From Clostridium sp. 1001271B_151109_B4 (lineage in GTDB: Bacteria > Bacillota > Clostridia > Clostridiales > Clostridiaceae), in assembly GCF_015670405.1 (NCBI RefSeq), contig NZ_JADPBQ010000001.1, forward strand, positions 221,604 through 267,737: a DNA stretch of 46,134 nucleotides, read 5' to 3'. This document shows, piece after piece, positions 1 to 7,977 of this stretch (positions are counted from its first letter, which is position 1; each line of letters opens with the position of its first letter). Made by a program: the position numbers and the translations under genes. Below the pieces are notes generated by a model. It was not told the origin of the DNA. It searched no databases and was given only the letters and a program-made list of their open reading frames with translations.

Positions 1-55
1 TCTAGAAATATTATAGAAATTTAACATTATGAAAATAATTATTAATCTATAAAAT

Positions 56-83
56 AAAAAAATATCCTTGCGGATATTTTTTT
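56..83 (-). terminator. intrinsic terminator of the MATE gene
   Basis: A 12-bp inverted repeat (AAAAAAATATCC / GGATATTTTTTT) with a 4-nt loop lies just past the stop codon of the MATE gene, with T-runs on both sides. It fits a rho-independent terminator for leftward transcription. Confidence 0.8.
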
Positions 84-106
84 ATATTTTACTTTAGTTT
101 TATTTA

Positions 107-1486
107 CTATACTTCTTCAGTATTATTTGATATTTCATTCATAGCTTTTTTAAATTGAATGTAAAACAATATTGCAGTAGTTGAAACAGCAATTAAATCT
201 GCTACAGGTTCAGCCATAAATACTGCTGTTGTTTTATTAGATATAAATATTGGCATAATATATATTAATGGAATTAATAATATTATTTTTCTTAATAAAG
301 CTAAAAATAATGAAGTCTTTGCATTTCCTAAAGCAATAAAAGATTGTTGGCAAGCTATTTGTATTCCAAATATACCCGATAAGGCCATATATATTCTTAA
401 TGCGTGGCTTGTAAACTCTAAAAGCTCAGGATCATTATTAAATATTAATACAAAGGATTTTGGAGTTATCATAGCTAAAGCCCATAATATAATAGAATAA
501 GTTACACAAGATATAAGTAATATTTTAAACGCTTTTCTTACACGTTCTGGATTTCTTGCCCCGTAATTATAACTAAGAATTGGTTGTCCTCCTTGAGTTA
601 AACCAGTAAGAGGCAGCATTGAAAATTGCATTACACTAGTTAGTATTGTCATTGCTCCAACTGCAATGTCTCCACCATACTTTAAAAGCGATGAATTAAA
701 GCAAACAGTTATTATACTTTCGGTTGCTTGCATAATAAATGGTGCTAATCCTAATGCAATAGAAGGTAAAACTATATCTTTTGATAAATGCAAATTTTTT
801 ATTTTAATTTTTAGTGTTGTTTCTTTGCCTGTTAAAAATTTTAAAATCCATAGCATTGATAATGATTGTGATATTATAGTTGCTAGTGCAGCACCTGATA
901 CTCCCATATTAAAACCAAAAATTAAAATTGGATCAAGTACTATATTAAAAATTGCCCCAATTAAAACAGTCATCATACTTACTTTGGCAAATCCTTGAGC
1001 ACTAATAAAAGCATTTAATCCTAATGTTAATTGTACAAATATTGTCCCAAGACTATAAATTTTCATATAGCTAGTCCCATAAGCTATAGTATTTTCACTT
1101 GCCCCAAATAATAATAATAAATCTTCAGCAAAGAAAAAGAAAATAACAGTTAATATAATTGAGATAAGTATCAATAAAGAAAATGAATTTCCTAATGTTT
1201 TCTCGGCATTGTCCTTCTCTCCCTTTCCTAAAAAGATTGATGCTCTTGGTGCTGCTCCCATGCTTACTAATGCTGCGAAGGCAGAAATAAGCATAATAAG
1301 TGGTAAGCATACTCCAACTCCCGTAAGAGCTAACTTACCAACTCCAGGTATATGCCCTATATACATTCTATCAACTAAATTATATAATAAGTTGATTATT
1401 TGTGCAGCAATTGCAGGAACAGCCAATTTGAACAGCAATTTACCAACACTTAAGGTTCCTAATTCTTCCGTTTGATTTTGTTGCAT
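107..1486 (-). CDS. MATE family multidrug/cation antiporter
   Basis: This 459-residue polytopic membrane protein has about 12 hydrophobic segments in two similar halves and matches the MATE family in length. The N-terminal stretch reading LAVPAIAAQIINLLYNLVDRMYIG is the usual MATE TM1 region (residues about 21-44), and the second half contains GLTQGGQPILSYNYGA, the second signature. MATE proteins export drugs or metabolites using a sodium or proton gradient; the substrate cannot be read from sequence. It is divergent from a MarR-family gene 100 bp away, the usual arrangement of a repressor and its efflux target. A terminator follows directly. Start chosen at ATG with an AAGGAG-like site upstream. 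Confidence 0.92.
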   Translation of the reverse strand: MQQNQTEELGTLSVGKLLFKLAVPAIAAQIINLLYNLVDRMYIGHIPGVGKLALTGVGVCLPLIMLISAFAALVSMGAAPRASIFLGKGEKDNAEKTLGNSFSLLILISIILTVIFFFFAEDLLLLFGASENTIAYGTSYMKIYSLGTIFVQLTLGLNAFISAQGFAKVSMMTVLIGAIFNIVLDPILIFGFNMGVSGAALATIISQSLSMLWILKFLTGKETTLKIKIKNLHLSKDIVLPSIALGLAPFIMQATESIITVCFNSSLLKYGGDIAVGAMTILTSVMQFSMLPLTGLTQGGQPILSYNYGARNPERVRKAFKILLISCVTYSIILWALAMITPKSFVLIFNNDPELLEFTSHALRIYMALSGIFGIQIACQQSFIALGNAKTSLFLALLRKIILLIPLIYIMPIFISNKTTAVFMAEPVADLIAVSTTAILFYIQFKKAMNEISNNTEEV

Positions 1487-1510
1487 AATAAATTCTCCTT
1501 TAAATATAAA

Positions 1511-1572
1511 TTGACAAATATAAAGTATTTATATAAAATAGTTTACAAAGAAACTGTTTTTCTGTCAACTAT
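1511..1572. promoter_or_regulatory. divergent MATE/marR promoters with candidate MarR operator
   Basis: On the plus strand TTGACA (1511-1516), 17 bp, then TAAAAT gives a promoter for marR. On the minus strand TTGACA (about 1563-1568), 17 bp, then TAAACT gives one for the MATE gene. Between them lie two inverted repeats: ATAGTTTACA (1538-1547) with TGTCAACTAT (1563-1572), 9 of 10 matching, and the inner AGTTT-N6-AAACT (1540-1555). Both overlap the minus-strand promoter, so a dimeric repressor bound there would block the exporter. Operator assignment is inference. Confidence 0.5.
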
Positions 1573-1586
1573 ATTGGAGGATTATT

Positions 1587-2021
1587 ATGATACACAATTT
1601 AAATATTACAAAAATGTTATATTCATTTAAAAATATTAATGAATTTTACTATAAACTTTCTTGCGAAGTAGCCCAAAAATGTGGAATTACTAAACCGGAA
1701 GCAGATATTTTAGCTTTTTTATTTAATAATCCCGAATGTGATACTGCTAAAGATATTGTTCAATTAAAAGGACTTTCCAAAGCGTATGTTTCTAAAGCTG
1801 TAGAGCCATTATTAAAAAAGGGACTTATTTCAATAGAAGTTGATAAATTAGATAGAAGATGTCAGCATTTAAAATTAACATCTCAATCTAAAGAAATCGT
1901 TAGTGAATTACACAATATGCAGTTGGAGTTCCTTAAGAAATTAACAAATAATATTCCAGAAGAAGATATATTAACATTTCTTGAAGTAACAGAAAAGTTT
2001 GCAAATAATGCTCATATATAA
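1587..2021 (+). CDS. MarR family transcriptional regulator
   Basis: The 144-residue protein has the size and layout of MarR proteins: an N-terminal dimerization helix, a winged helix-turn-helix at about residues 30-95 (AKDIVQLKGLSKAYVSKAVEPLLKKG as the recognition region, then DRRCQHLKLTSQSKEI as the wing with the typical D-x-R), and C-terminal helices. ATG is preceded by GGAGG at good spacing. It probably represses the divergent MATE exporter and itself through the inverted repeats in the shared 100-bp intergenic region. The ligand is unknown. Confidence 0.88.
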   Translation: MIHNLNITKMLYSFKNINEFYYKLSCEVAQKCGITKPEADILAFLFNNPECDTAKDIVQLKGLSKAYVSKAVEPLLKKGLISIEVDKLDRRCQHLKLTSQSKEIVSELHNMQLEFLKKLTNNIPEEDILTFLEVTEKFANNAHI

Positions 2022-2026
2022 TATTA

Positions 2027-2069
2027 AATAAATATAAGAACATTTTAAATATCTGTTCTTATATTTATT
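2027..2069. terminator. bidirectional terminator between marR and the amidase
   Basis: A 16-bp perfect inverted repeat (AATAAATATAAGAACA / its complement) with an 11-nt loop lies between the convergent marR and amidase genes. A/T-rich flanks on both sides suit termination in both directions. Confidence 0.75.
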
Positions 2070-2084
2070 GATATAAAATTAATA

Positions 2085-2567
2085 TTATAAGTTACAAATC
2101 ATTTTTTTAAACTCATGCCATTTGAACCAATTATTTTTCATAAATGATTTTGGACATTTCTTTCTTGAAACATCGTAATGTCTAACTACATTATTAATAG
2201 AAATATTATACTTTTTCATTAAAAATTTGGTTAATTCTATTGTAGATTGTAAAGTTGCCTCAGTAGGATTCCCATCTTTTTCAATACATATCTCTATACC
2301 CAAAGAATTTTGATTCGTTATTCCGTACTTTCCATGACCATCACCGCAATGCCAGCTATAATTAATATCGCTGTCAACTGTTTGAATAATTTGTTTTGAA
2401 TCTACAAAGAAATCTGCACTAGCATTTTTATTTTCGCTATTAAAGTAATTATAGTGGTATTCAGTATCTAAGCCTGGGTTATCAGTATCGTGTATCACAA
2501 TGTATTTAGGTTTTTCATTTCTTTTTGTGAAATTAAATTTAATAAATCTTTGCTTTATTAAAATCAT
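2085..2567 (-). CDS. N-acetylmuramoyl-L-alanine amidase, Amidase_2 type
   Basis: A 160-residue stand-alone peptidoglycan amidase domain, which cleaves the bond between N-acetylmuramic acid and L-alanine in the cell wall. The zinc-site residues of the PGRP/Amidase_2 fold are visible: His26 in YIVIHDTDNP, a second His in VVRHYDVSRKKCP, and the Cys of that same segment. The WHCGDGHGKYGI and SLGIEIC stretches are also typical. There is no signal peptide, no SH3 or other wall-binding domain, and no holin nearby. It resembles the catalytic half of a phage or bacteriocin-release endolysin, or a cytoplasmic recycling enzyme. It is monocistronic between two convergent or divergent neighbours. Fold assignment is firm; the biological role is not. 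Confidence 0.85.
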   Translation of the reverse strand: MILIKQRFIKFNFTKRNEKPKYIVIHDTDNPGLDTEYHYNYFNSENKNASADFFVDSKQIIQTVDSDINYSWHCGDGHGKYGITNQNSLGIEICIEKDGNPTEATLQSTIELTKFLMKKYNISINNVVRHYDVSRKKCPKSFMKNNWFKWHEFKKMICNL

Positions 2568-2680
2568 TACCTATCTCCTACTTTTAAAAATTTATCATAT
2601 TTATGTTTATTTATATAAGTAATCAAAATTTATTATGCTATAATAAAATTGACTAATTTCAAAAATTAGAAAGGATACAA

Positions 2681-3718
2681 ATGATGGAAAAATATATTTC
2701 AAATATAAAAACACCTAAAATAAGTATTGCTCCAATGGTTGACAAATCACATAGGCATTTTAGATATTTCTGCAGATTAATGAATAAAGAAATTCTATTA
2801 TATACAGAAATGGTAACAGCACAAGCAATACTAAATGGTGAGTTAGATAAAATTCTTTATTTTAGAGAAGAAGAAGGTAATGTTGCACTGCAAATAGCTG
2901 CATCTAATCCTGAAGATGCTTATAAAGCAGTTAAGAAAGCAAATTCATATAATTATTCTGAAATAAATTTAAATTGTGGCTGTCCATCTGATAGGGTTTC
3001 TGGAAATTTAATGGGTGCCGCATTAATGTCAGATAGAAAATTAGTATATGAAATATTACTTGCTATGAAAGAAGCTACAAATAAACCAATAACTATTAAG
3101 CATAGAATTGGTATTGATGGCACAGGAATAATTCAAGATAAAAATTCTAAAGTAATAATGGATGGATACGATGATTTATTAGAATTTTTAGATACTGTAT
3201 CTAAAGCAAAACCAGATAGGTACACTGTTCATGCGCGTTCAGCAATTTTAAAAGGATTAAGTCCAAAAGATAATAGAGAAATACCTCCTCTAGATTATGA
3301 TATGGTTTATAGATTAAAAAAAGATTTTGATTATTTAAATATTGAAATCAATGGTGGATTTAAAACAGTTGAATCAATTAAAGATGCTCTTACTAAAGTT
3401 AATGGGGTTATGATTGGTAGAGCTGCATATGAGGATTGTTATCTATTAGCTAATTTACAAAAAGTTGATAATGAAAATTTAAAACCTATTTCCCGTGGAG
3501 AAATAATAAAATCATATATTCCATATGTTAAAGAAGAAATCGCTAATGGTAGTAATGTGCATCTACTAGCTGCTCCACTACATAGCTTATTTCAAGGTCA
3601 ACCTGGAAGTAAACAATATAAACAGCTTTTATCATCTGGAAATATAAAAAAGGATACTTTTGTTCAAATTTTATATAATATTTTAGAAAGCATGCCAGAG
3701 AATAGCCTTTGGTGCTAA
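2681..3718 (+). CDS. dusA: tRNA-dihydrouridine synthase, DusA-like
   Basis: The 345-residue FMN-dependent TIM-barrel enzyme reduces specific uridines in the tRNA D-loop with NADPH. Signatures are SIAPMVDKSHRHFRYFCRL (residues 15-33, DusA-type), INLNCGCPSDRVSG with the catalytic Cys at about 101, TIKHRIGIDG, the His in YTVHARSA, and the FMN phosphate site EINGGFKT / VMIGRAAYE. The APM-D-HRxFR start is closer to DusA than to the DusB/DusC pattern. Length matches the family. An AGAAAGGA site precedes ATG. It stands alone on the plus strand and is closed by a convergent terminator. Confidence 0.93.
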   Translation: MMEKYISNIKTPKISIAPMVDKSHRHFRYFCRLMNKEILLYTEMVTAQAILNGELDKILYFREEEGNVALQIAASNPEDAYKAVKKANSYNYSEINLNCGCPSDRVSGNLMGAALMSDRKLVYEILLAMKEATNKPITIKHRIGIDGTGIIQDKNSKVIMDGYDDLLEFLDTVSKAKPDRYTVHARSAILKGLSPKDNREIPPLDYDMVYRLKKDFDYLNIEINGGFKTVESIKDALTKVNGVMIGRAAYEDCYLLANLQKVDNENLKPISRGEIIKSYIPYVKEEIANGSNVHLLAAPLHSLFQGQPGSKQYKQLLSSGNIKKDTFVQILYNILESMPENSLWC

Positions 3719-3729
3719 ATGTAAAAGTC

Positions 3730-3770
3730 AAAACTCTCTTAAAAGATATCAAATCAATTAAGAGAGTTTT
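3730..3770. terminator. bidirectional terminator between dusA and HAD gene
   Basis: A 13-bp perfect inverted repeat AAAACTCTCTTAA / TTAAGAGAGTTTT with a 15-nt loop sits between the convergent genes; its ends supply T-runs for both strands. Confidence 0.8.
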
Positions 3771-3772
3771 CA

Positions 3773-4570
3773 TTACTTTTTAAGTATAAATCTTTCAATT
3801 CCAATTGCTACACCATCATCGTGTATTGATGTCGTAATTTCATTAGCATATTTCTTAATACTATCACATGCATTCCCCATAGCTATTCCACATACAACGG
3901 TTTCTAACATTTCAATATCATTTTTACCATCACCGAAAGCATAACTATCATTTATATCAATATCTAAGTACTGTAAAGCTTTAATTATACCAGTTGCTTT
4001 TGTATTTTTCTTTGAGTATAATTCAAATGATTTTAACGCTATGCTATTAACATAATCGTAATCCTCATTTCTTTGAACTATATTTAAGCATTTTTCTACT
4101 GTTTCATCATTAGGACACATCATTTCAATTTTATATATTCCAATATCATCTAACGAATAATTAACTTTAAACAATTCTTTTGAAACTCCTACTGTGTCGT
4201 AAAAATCATGAAATTCTTTAAAGCAATCTTTCATATATGAGTAATATTCACCTTCTAAGACATATTGAATATTAAGATTTTCTAACTCAGCTACTAGATT
4301 GCTAACAAAAGATTTATCTAGATATTCACTAAAAATAGTTTTATTTTTAATTATAACATGTGCTCCATTAGCTAGCACAAATCCATCAAACCCGAAATCT
4401 AATATTGATTTACTTAAAAAGGCATATGGTCTACCAGTTGCTATAAAAACATAATGCCCTTCTTTTTGCAAGGAATGAATAGCTTGTTTAACTTTTGGTG
4501 TTATATCAATAATTCCATTCATATAATCTAATAATGTTCCATCTATATCGAAAAATATAGCTTTTTTCAT
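3773..4570 (-). CDS. Cof-type HAD-IIB family phosphatase
   Basis: A 265-residue HAD hydrolase. Motif I is FFDIDGTLLDY (residues 6-16, nucleophile Asp8 and acid Asp10), motif II is VFIATGRPY, and motif IV is YAFGDGKNDIEMLE, followed by GIAMGNACDSIKKYA. This is the classic Cof/YidA-like (IIB cap) arrangement. Such enzymes dephosphorylate sugar phosphates, pyridoxal phosphate, flavin precursors or similar small molecules in the cytoplasm; specificity cannot be assigned. It is monocistronic, with a GGAGGGGA ribosome binding site. The 400 bp upstream carry no convincing gene. Confidence 0.9.
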   Translation of the reverse strand: MKKAIFFDIDGTLLDYMNGIIDITPKVKQAIHSLQKEGHYVFIATGRPYAFLSKSILDFGFDGFVLANGAHVIIKNKTIFSEYLDKSFVSNLVAELENLNIQYVLEGEYYSYMKDCFKEFHDFYDTVGVSKELFKVNYSLDDIGIYKIEMMCPNDETVEKCLNIVQRNEDYDYVNSIALKSFELYSKKNTKATGIIKALQYLDIDINDSYAFGDGKNDIEMLETVVCGIAMGNACDSIKKYANEITTSIHDDGVAIGIERFILKK

Positions 4571-4972
4571 TTAATCCCCTCCATCCTATTCATGCCTATT
4601 TTATCCTATGATAATTATACTGTAAATATTTTTAATAAAGACATATATACTTATCTAGTAGTAAGAATATATATCTTTATGCAATTTAAACAAGCCTTTT
4701 ATTCTTCCATTTACCGCAATAACTACTTAGCTTATATGGTATTTCGAAAGTACTTGTTACTTATATAGTAACTTTTAATAGTTAAATTTTATTTCCTGAT
4801 CACTCTTTAACAGTTAACCTTATTGATCTTGTCATTTTCATTGAGAATTTTGATTTTACTTTAAGGTTATAGTGAGTTTGTGCATAATTTTTTGCCCAAA
4901 ATTTATTTTAGCAGTATATAATTTTTATAAAATACTAACATTTTTATTATATTTTCTTTTTTTAAATTCACT
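4571..4972. other. 402-bp intergenic stretch with coding-like fragments
   Basis: No intact gene is visible. On the plus strand a 29-codon ORF runs 4679-4768 without a good ribosome binding site. On the minus strand one frame reads as short protein-like blocks (KMTRSIRLTVKE, then STFEIPYKLSSYCGKWKNK) broken by several stops. A small inverted repeat GTTACT-N5-AGTAAC lies at 4756-4772. The stretch could be a decayed gene, a non-coding RNA, or a copy of a dispersed clostridial intergenic repeat. I cannot decide from one window. Confidence 0.3.
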
Positions 4973-5989
4973 TTAATACCTAATCATATCTCGTGTTATT
5001 TCATTTATTGAGTATGCTCCACACATAGCCATTGTGTCTTCAAGTTCACTTGCTAACTTTTGAATATATGATTTAACACCAGCTTCTTCTCCACCATAAA
5101 GAGCTGTTACAAAAGTCCTACATATAAGTACGCCATCAGCACCTAAGGCTAAAGCTTTAAATACATCAACTCCTGAACGTATTCCACCATCTACAAATAC
5201 TTTCATAGAATCACCAACTGCTTTTACTATATCTTCTAAAACTTCTGCTGTTGAAGGACATTGATCTAAGACTCTGCCACCATGGTTAGATACCACTATA
5301 GCATATGCCCCTGCTTCCTTAGCCTTTAAAGCTCCTTTTACAGTCATTATTCCCTTTACTATAAATGGTAAATTTGAAATTTCAATTATTTCCTTTAATT
5401 CTTCTACTGATTTTGCTCCTGCTGGAGGATTCATATTTTTTAAAAATGGAAGACCAGCAGCATCTATATCCATAGCTACTGCAATTGCATTACTTTTCTT
5501 TACTAGTTCTATTTTTTCTTTAATAGTATCAATATTCCATGGTTTAATCGTTGGAATACCTAAACCTCCTACATTTTTTATAGCAGTAGTAGCACCTTTC
5601 ATAACATCAGGATTAGTTCCATCTCCTGTAAATGCTAAGATACCTTCATTAGCACATGCTGAAACTAATAAATTATTGTAAGTCATATCATCATATTTTT
5701 CCCCATAATGTAAATTAACAGCACCTACTGGTCCTGCAAAAAAAGGATACTTAAACTTCCTATCAAACAGATCACAACTCATATCTACAGGTTTATTTTC
5801 AGTTAATGTATCCATATTAACTCTTATTTCTTTCCATTTATCATAATTTCTAATTGCAGTATCTCCAACTCCTTTTGCACCAGGTCCAGGAATTTGATTT
5901 TTACATGCTTTTCCATTACATTCAACACAGGCCTTACAATATTGACCAATACAACTTTTAGCATTAATTAAAACATCTTTATAATTCAT
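4973..5989 (-). CDS. FMN-dependent alpha-hydroxy-acid oxidizing protein
   Basis: A 338-residue TIM-barrel flavoprotein of the lactate/glycolate oxidase family. The FMN and active-site blocks are VSNHGGRVLDQCPSTAEVL (catalytic His and following Arg, residues about 235-253), VFVDGGIRSGVDVFKALALGADGV (phosphate site) and IVKGIMT (active-site Lys). The N-terminus is unusual compared with aerobic oxidases: four cysteines fall within residues 17-29 (CKACVECNGKACKN), with another Cys at 13, resembling a metal or Fe-S binding arrangement. In an anaerobe the enzyme probably passes electrons to something other than oxygen. That is inference, as is any lactate specificity. The gene appears to be monocistronic. 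Confidence 0.82.
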   Translation of the reverse strand: MNYKDVLINAKSCIGQYCKACVECNGKACKNQIPGPGAKGVGDTAIRNYDKWKEIRVNMDTLTENKPVDMSCDLFDRKFKYPFFAGPVGAVNLHYGEKYDDMTYNNLLVSACANEGILAFTGDGTNPDVMKGATTAIKNVGGLGIPTIKPWNIDTIKEKIELVKKSNAIAVAMDIDAAGLPFLKNMNPPAGAKSVEELKEIIEISNLPFIVKGIMTVKGALKAKEAGAYAIVVSNHGGRVLDQCPSTAEVLEDIVKAVGDSMKVFVDGGIRSGVDVFKALALGADGVLICRTFVTALYGGEEAGVKSYIQKLASELEDTMAMCGAYSINEITRDMIRY

Positions 5990-6122
5990 TTAAGTACACC
6001 TTTCTTTTTTATATTAAATTTAATATCTTCTATTTAGTATTATAGTAACATATTTATTTCACATTATCTTTATTATATTAGATTAATTGATTTATAATAT
6101 TGTATCAAATTTCTTTATAAAG

Positions 6123-6163
6123 AAAATAAGTTGCTAAAACAAAATGAAATAGCAACTTATTTT
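6123..6163 (-). terminator. terminator after the Hsp70 gene
   Basis: A 14-bp perfect inverted repeat AAAATAAGTTGCTA / TAGCAACTTATTTT with a 13-nt loop lies 37 bp downstream of the Hsp70 stop codon. It ends the TPR-Hsp70 transcript. Confidence 0.75.
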
Positions 6164-6199
6164 ATTCAAATATTTTGTATGATAATTAGAAGGTATATA

Positions 6200-7906
6200 T
6201 TAACATTCATTATTTCTATTTAATATAAATTCAAATTTTTCTTTTAGTTCTTCAGCAGCAGCTTTAATTTCATCTCTATTTTGCTTATCAAGTATATTTT
6301 CAAATTTCCTTAAATAAAATTCAACCTCTCTTCGAGTTTCTCCAACACTTTGTTCATAAATACTTTCACCCATAGAAAGTACAAGTTTATTTTCTTCCTG
6401 TTCTCTAGGGGGTATTTTAAGCTCAGATAATTCTTTAAATCTTTCTTGAATTTCTTCGTCACTCATGTCATTATCACTCTTTTTTATAATTAGATGTTTC
6501 TTAAGTTTAGTAGATACAACTGTAACTTCAACCTCTAAAATAGAGTTAATATCATAAGTATAAGTAACATCAACAGCTTGTTCACCTGCTTTGCCTATTG
6601 GTACAGGAATGTTTATCTCTCCTAAGTAAACATTGTTTTTAGCAAACCTACTCTCACCTTGTAATATTTCTACTTTAATAGAAGATTGATTATCATGAAT
6701 TGTGTATAATCTTTCTGTTCTACTTACTGGAACTACAGTATTTCTTTCAATTATTGGACAAAAATGCCCACCTTCATAATATTCTCCTTCTTTTAATACA
6801 GATATTTCAGTTCCTAATGTATATGGACATACATCTGTTAAGACAATATCCTTTATTAGTTCATTTCTTTCCTTCATAGCACCTTGTATACCAGCTCCAA
6901 GCGCTACAGCTTCTTCAGGATTAATAGATATATTTGGTAGACGTCCAAAAAGCTTACCAACAAAATTTCGTATAATAGGAAGCTTTGTAGCACCACCTAT
7001 TAAAAGTATTTCATCTATATCATGTAATTTAATTTCTGCATCTTTTAATGCTCTTTCAATTGGTTTACGTATTTTAGCTAGTAGTAATTCACAGTTTTTT
7101 TCATAATCATCTAATGATATTTTATATTTAAGTATCTTATCATTAACTTTACATTTAATTACTACATTTTTTTGTTTAGAAAACATTTTTTTTGCTTCTT
7201 CTGCTTGCTTTTTTATAATAGCAATTGTTGTAGAGTCAAGATTACATGATTCTAATTCATTAGCCCTTAAAAACATATTAACTAATATCTCGGTAAAATC
7301 ATCTCCACCTAAATAATTATCACCAGCAACAGCATGAACTTCCATTATATTTTTATAGACTTCGAGAATTGACACATCGAAGGTACCGCCCCCTAAGTCA
7401 AATACTAAAAATTTAGTGTTAGTATTTCTATTTTGCAATCCATAAGCTATAGCAGCTGCAGTAGGTTCATTTACTATTCTTTCAACTTTTAGTCCGGCTA
7501 GTTTTCCAGCCAATTGAGTTGCTTTACGTTGCTTATCATTAAAATATGCTGGCACACTTATTATAGCCTCATTAACTTCACTTCCTAAATACTCTTCAGC
7601 ATCTTCCTTTAAAGATCTTATAATAAACGAAGATAATTCTTCAGCAGTAAATTTATTTTCATTTATTAAAAACTCTTTTTTACTGCCCATACTTCTTTTA
7701 AAAAGTTCTTTTGTACTTTCTGGATAAGTAATTATTCTCTCTTTAGCTACTTTACCAACATAAACTTCTCCATTATCTCCAAAACTTACAACTGATGGTG
7801 TTAGCTTTTCTCCAAATCTATTTGGTATAATTACAGCTCCCTTTTCACTAAAATAAGATACTAAGCTGTTTGTAGTACCAAGATCAATTCCTATTATCAT
7901 ATTCAT
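6200..7906 (-). CDS. short Hsp70 chaperone, HscC-like
   Basis: A 568-residue DnaK-family protein. Phosphate-1 motif IGIDLGTTNSLVSYF opens the ATPase domain (residues 5-19). FLVFDLGGGTFDVSIL is phosphate-2, EPTAAAIAYGL the connect region, and EILLIGGATKLPIIR the adenosine site. The substrate-binding domain starts near residue 375 (VTDVCPYTLG). The C-terminal lid is short, and the EEVD- or Gly-rich tail of housekeeping DnaK (about 610-640 residues) is missing. This fits the specialised HscC branch rather than the canonical dnaK of the grpE-dnaK-dnaJ operon. It lies 71 bp downstream of a TPR protein with a J-like N-terminus and is probably co-transcribed with it, so the two likely work together. 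Clients are unknown. Confidence 0.88.
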   Translation of the reverse strand: MNMIIGIDLGTTNSLVSYFSEKGAVIIPNRFGEKLTPSVVSFGDNGEVYVGKVAKERIITYPESTKELFKRSMGSKKEFLINENKFTAEELSSFIIRSLKEDAEEYLGSEVNEAIISVPAYFNDKQRKATQLAGKLAGLKVERIVNEPTAAAIAYGLQNRNTNTKFLVFDLGGGTFDVSILEVYKNIMEVHAVAGDNYLGGDDFTEILVNMFLRANELESCNLDSTTIAIIKKQAEEAKKMFSKQKNVVIKCKVNDKILKYKISLDDYEKNCELLLAKIRKPIERALKDAEIKLHDIDEILLIGGATKLPIIRNFVGKLFGRLPNISINPEEAVALGAGIQGAMKERNELIKDIVLTDVCPYTLGTEISVLKEGEYYEGGHFCPIIERNTVVPVSRTERLYTIHDNQSSIKVEILQGESRFAKNNVYLGEINIPVPIGKAGEQAVDVTYTYDINSILEVEVTVVSTKLKKHLIIKKSDNDMSDEEIQERFKELSELKIPPREQEENKLVLSMGESIYEQSVGETRREVEFYLRKFENILDKQNRDEIKAAAEELKEKFEFILNRNNEC

Positions 7907-7977
7907 AGACTACAAATCAAAATATATTAATATTTTAATTTAATCGTAGCCATATCCCTCCCAACTAAAAATTAATA

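Noticed and set aside
666..998. 110-codon plus-strand ORF inside the MATE gene
   Set aside because: Antisense shadow of a clear membrane protein; no ribosome binding site or family resemblance.
3543..3773. 76-codon minus-strand ORF over the end of dusA
   Set aside because: It overlaps conserved dusA coding sequence and the convergent terminator; no ribosome binding site.
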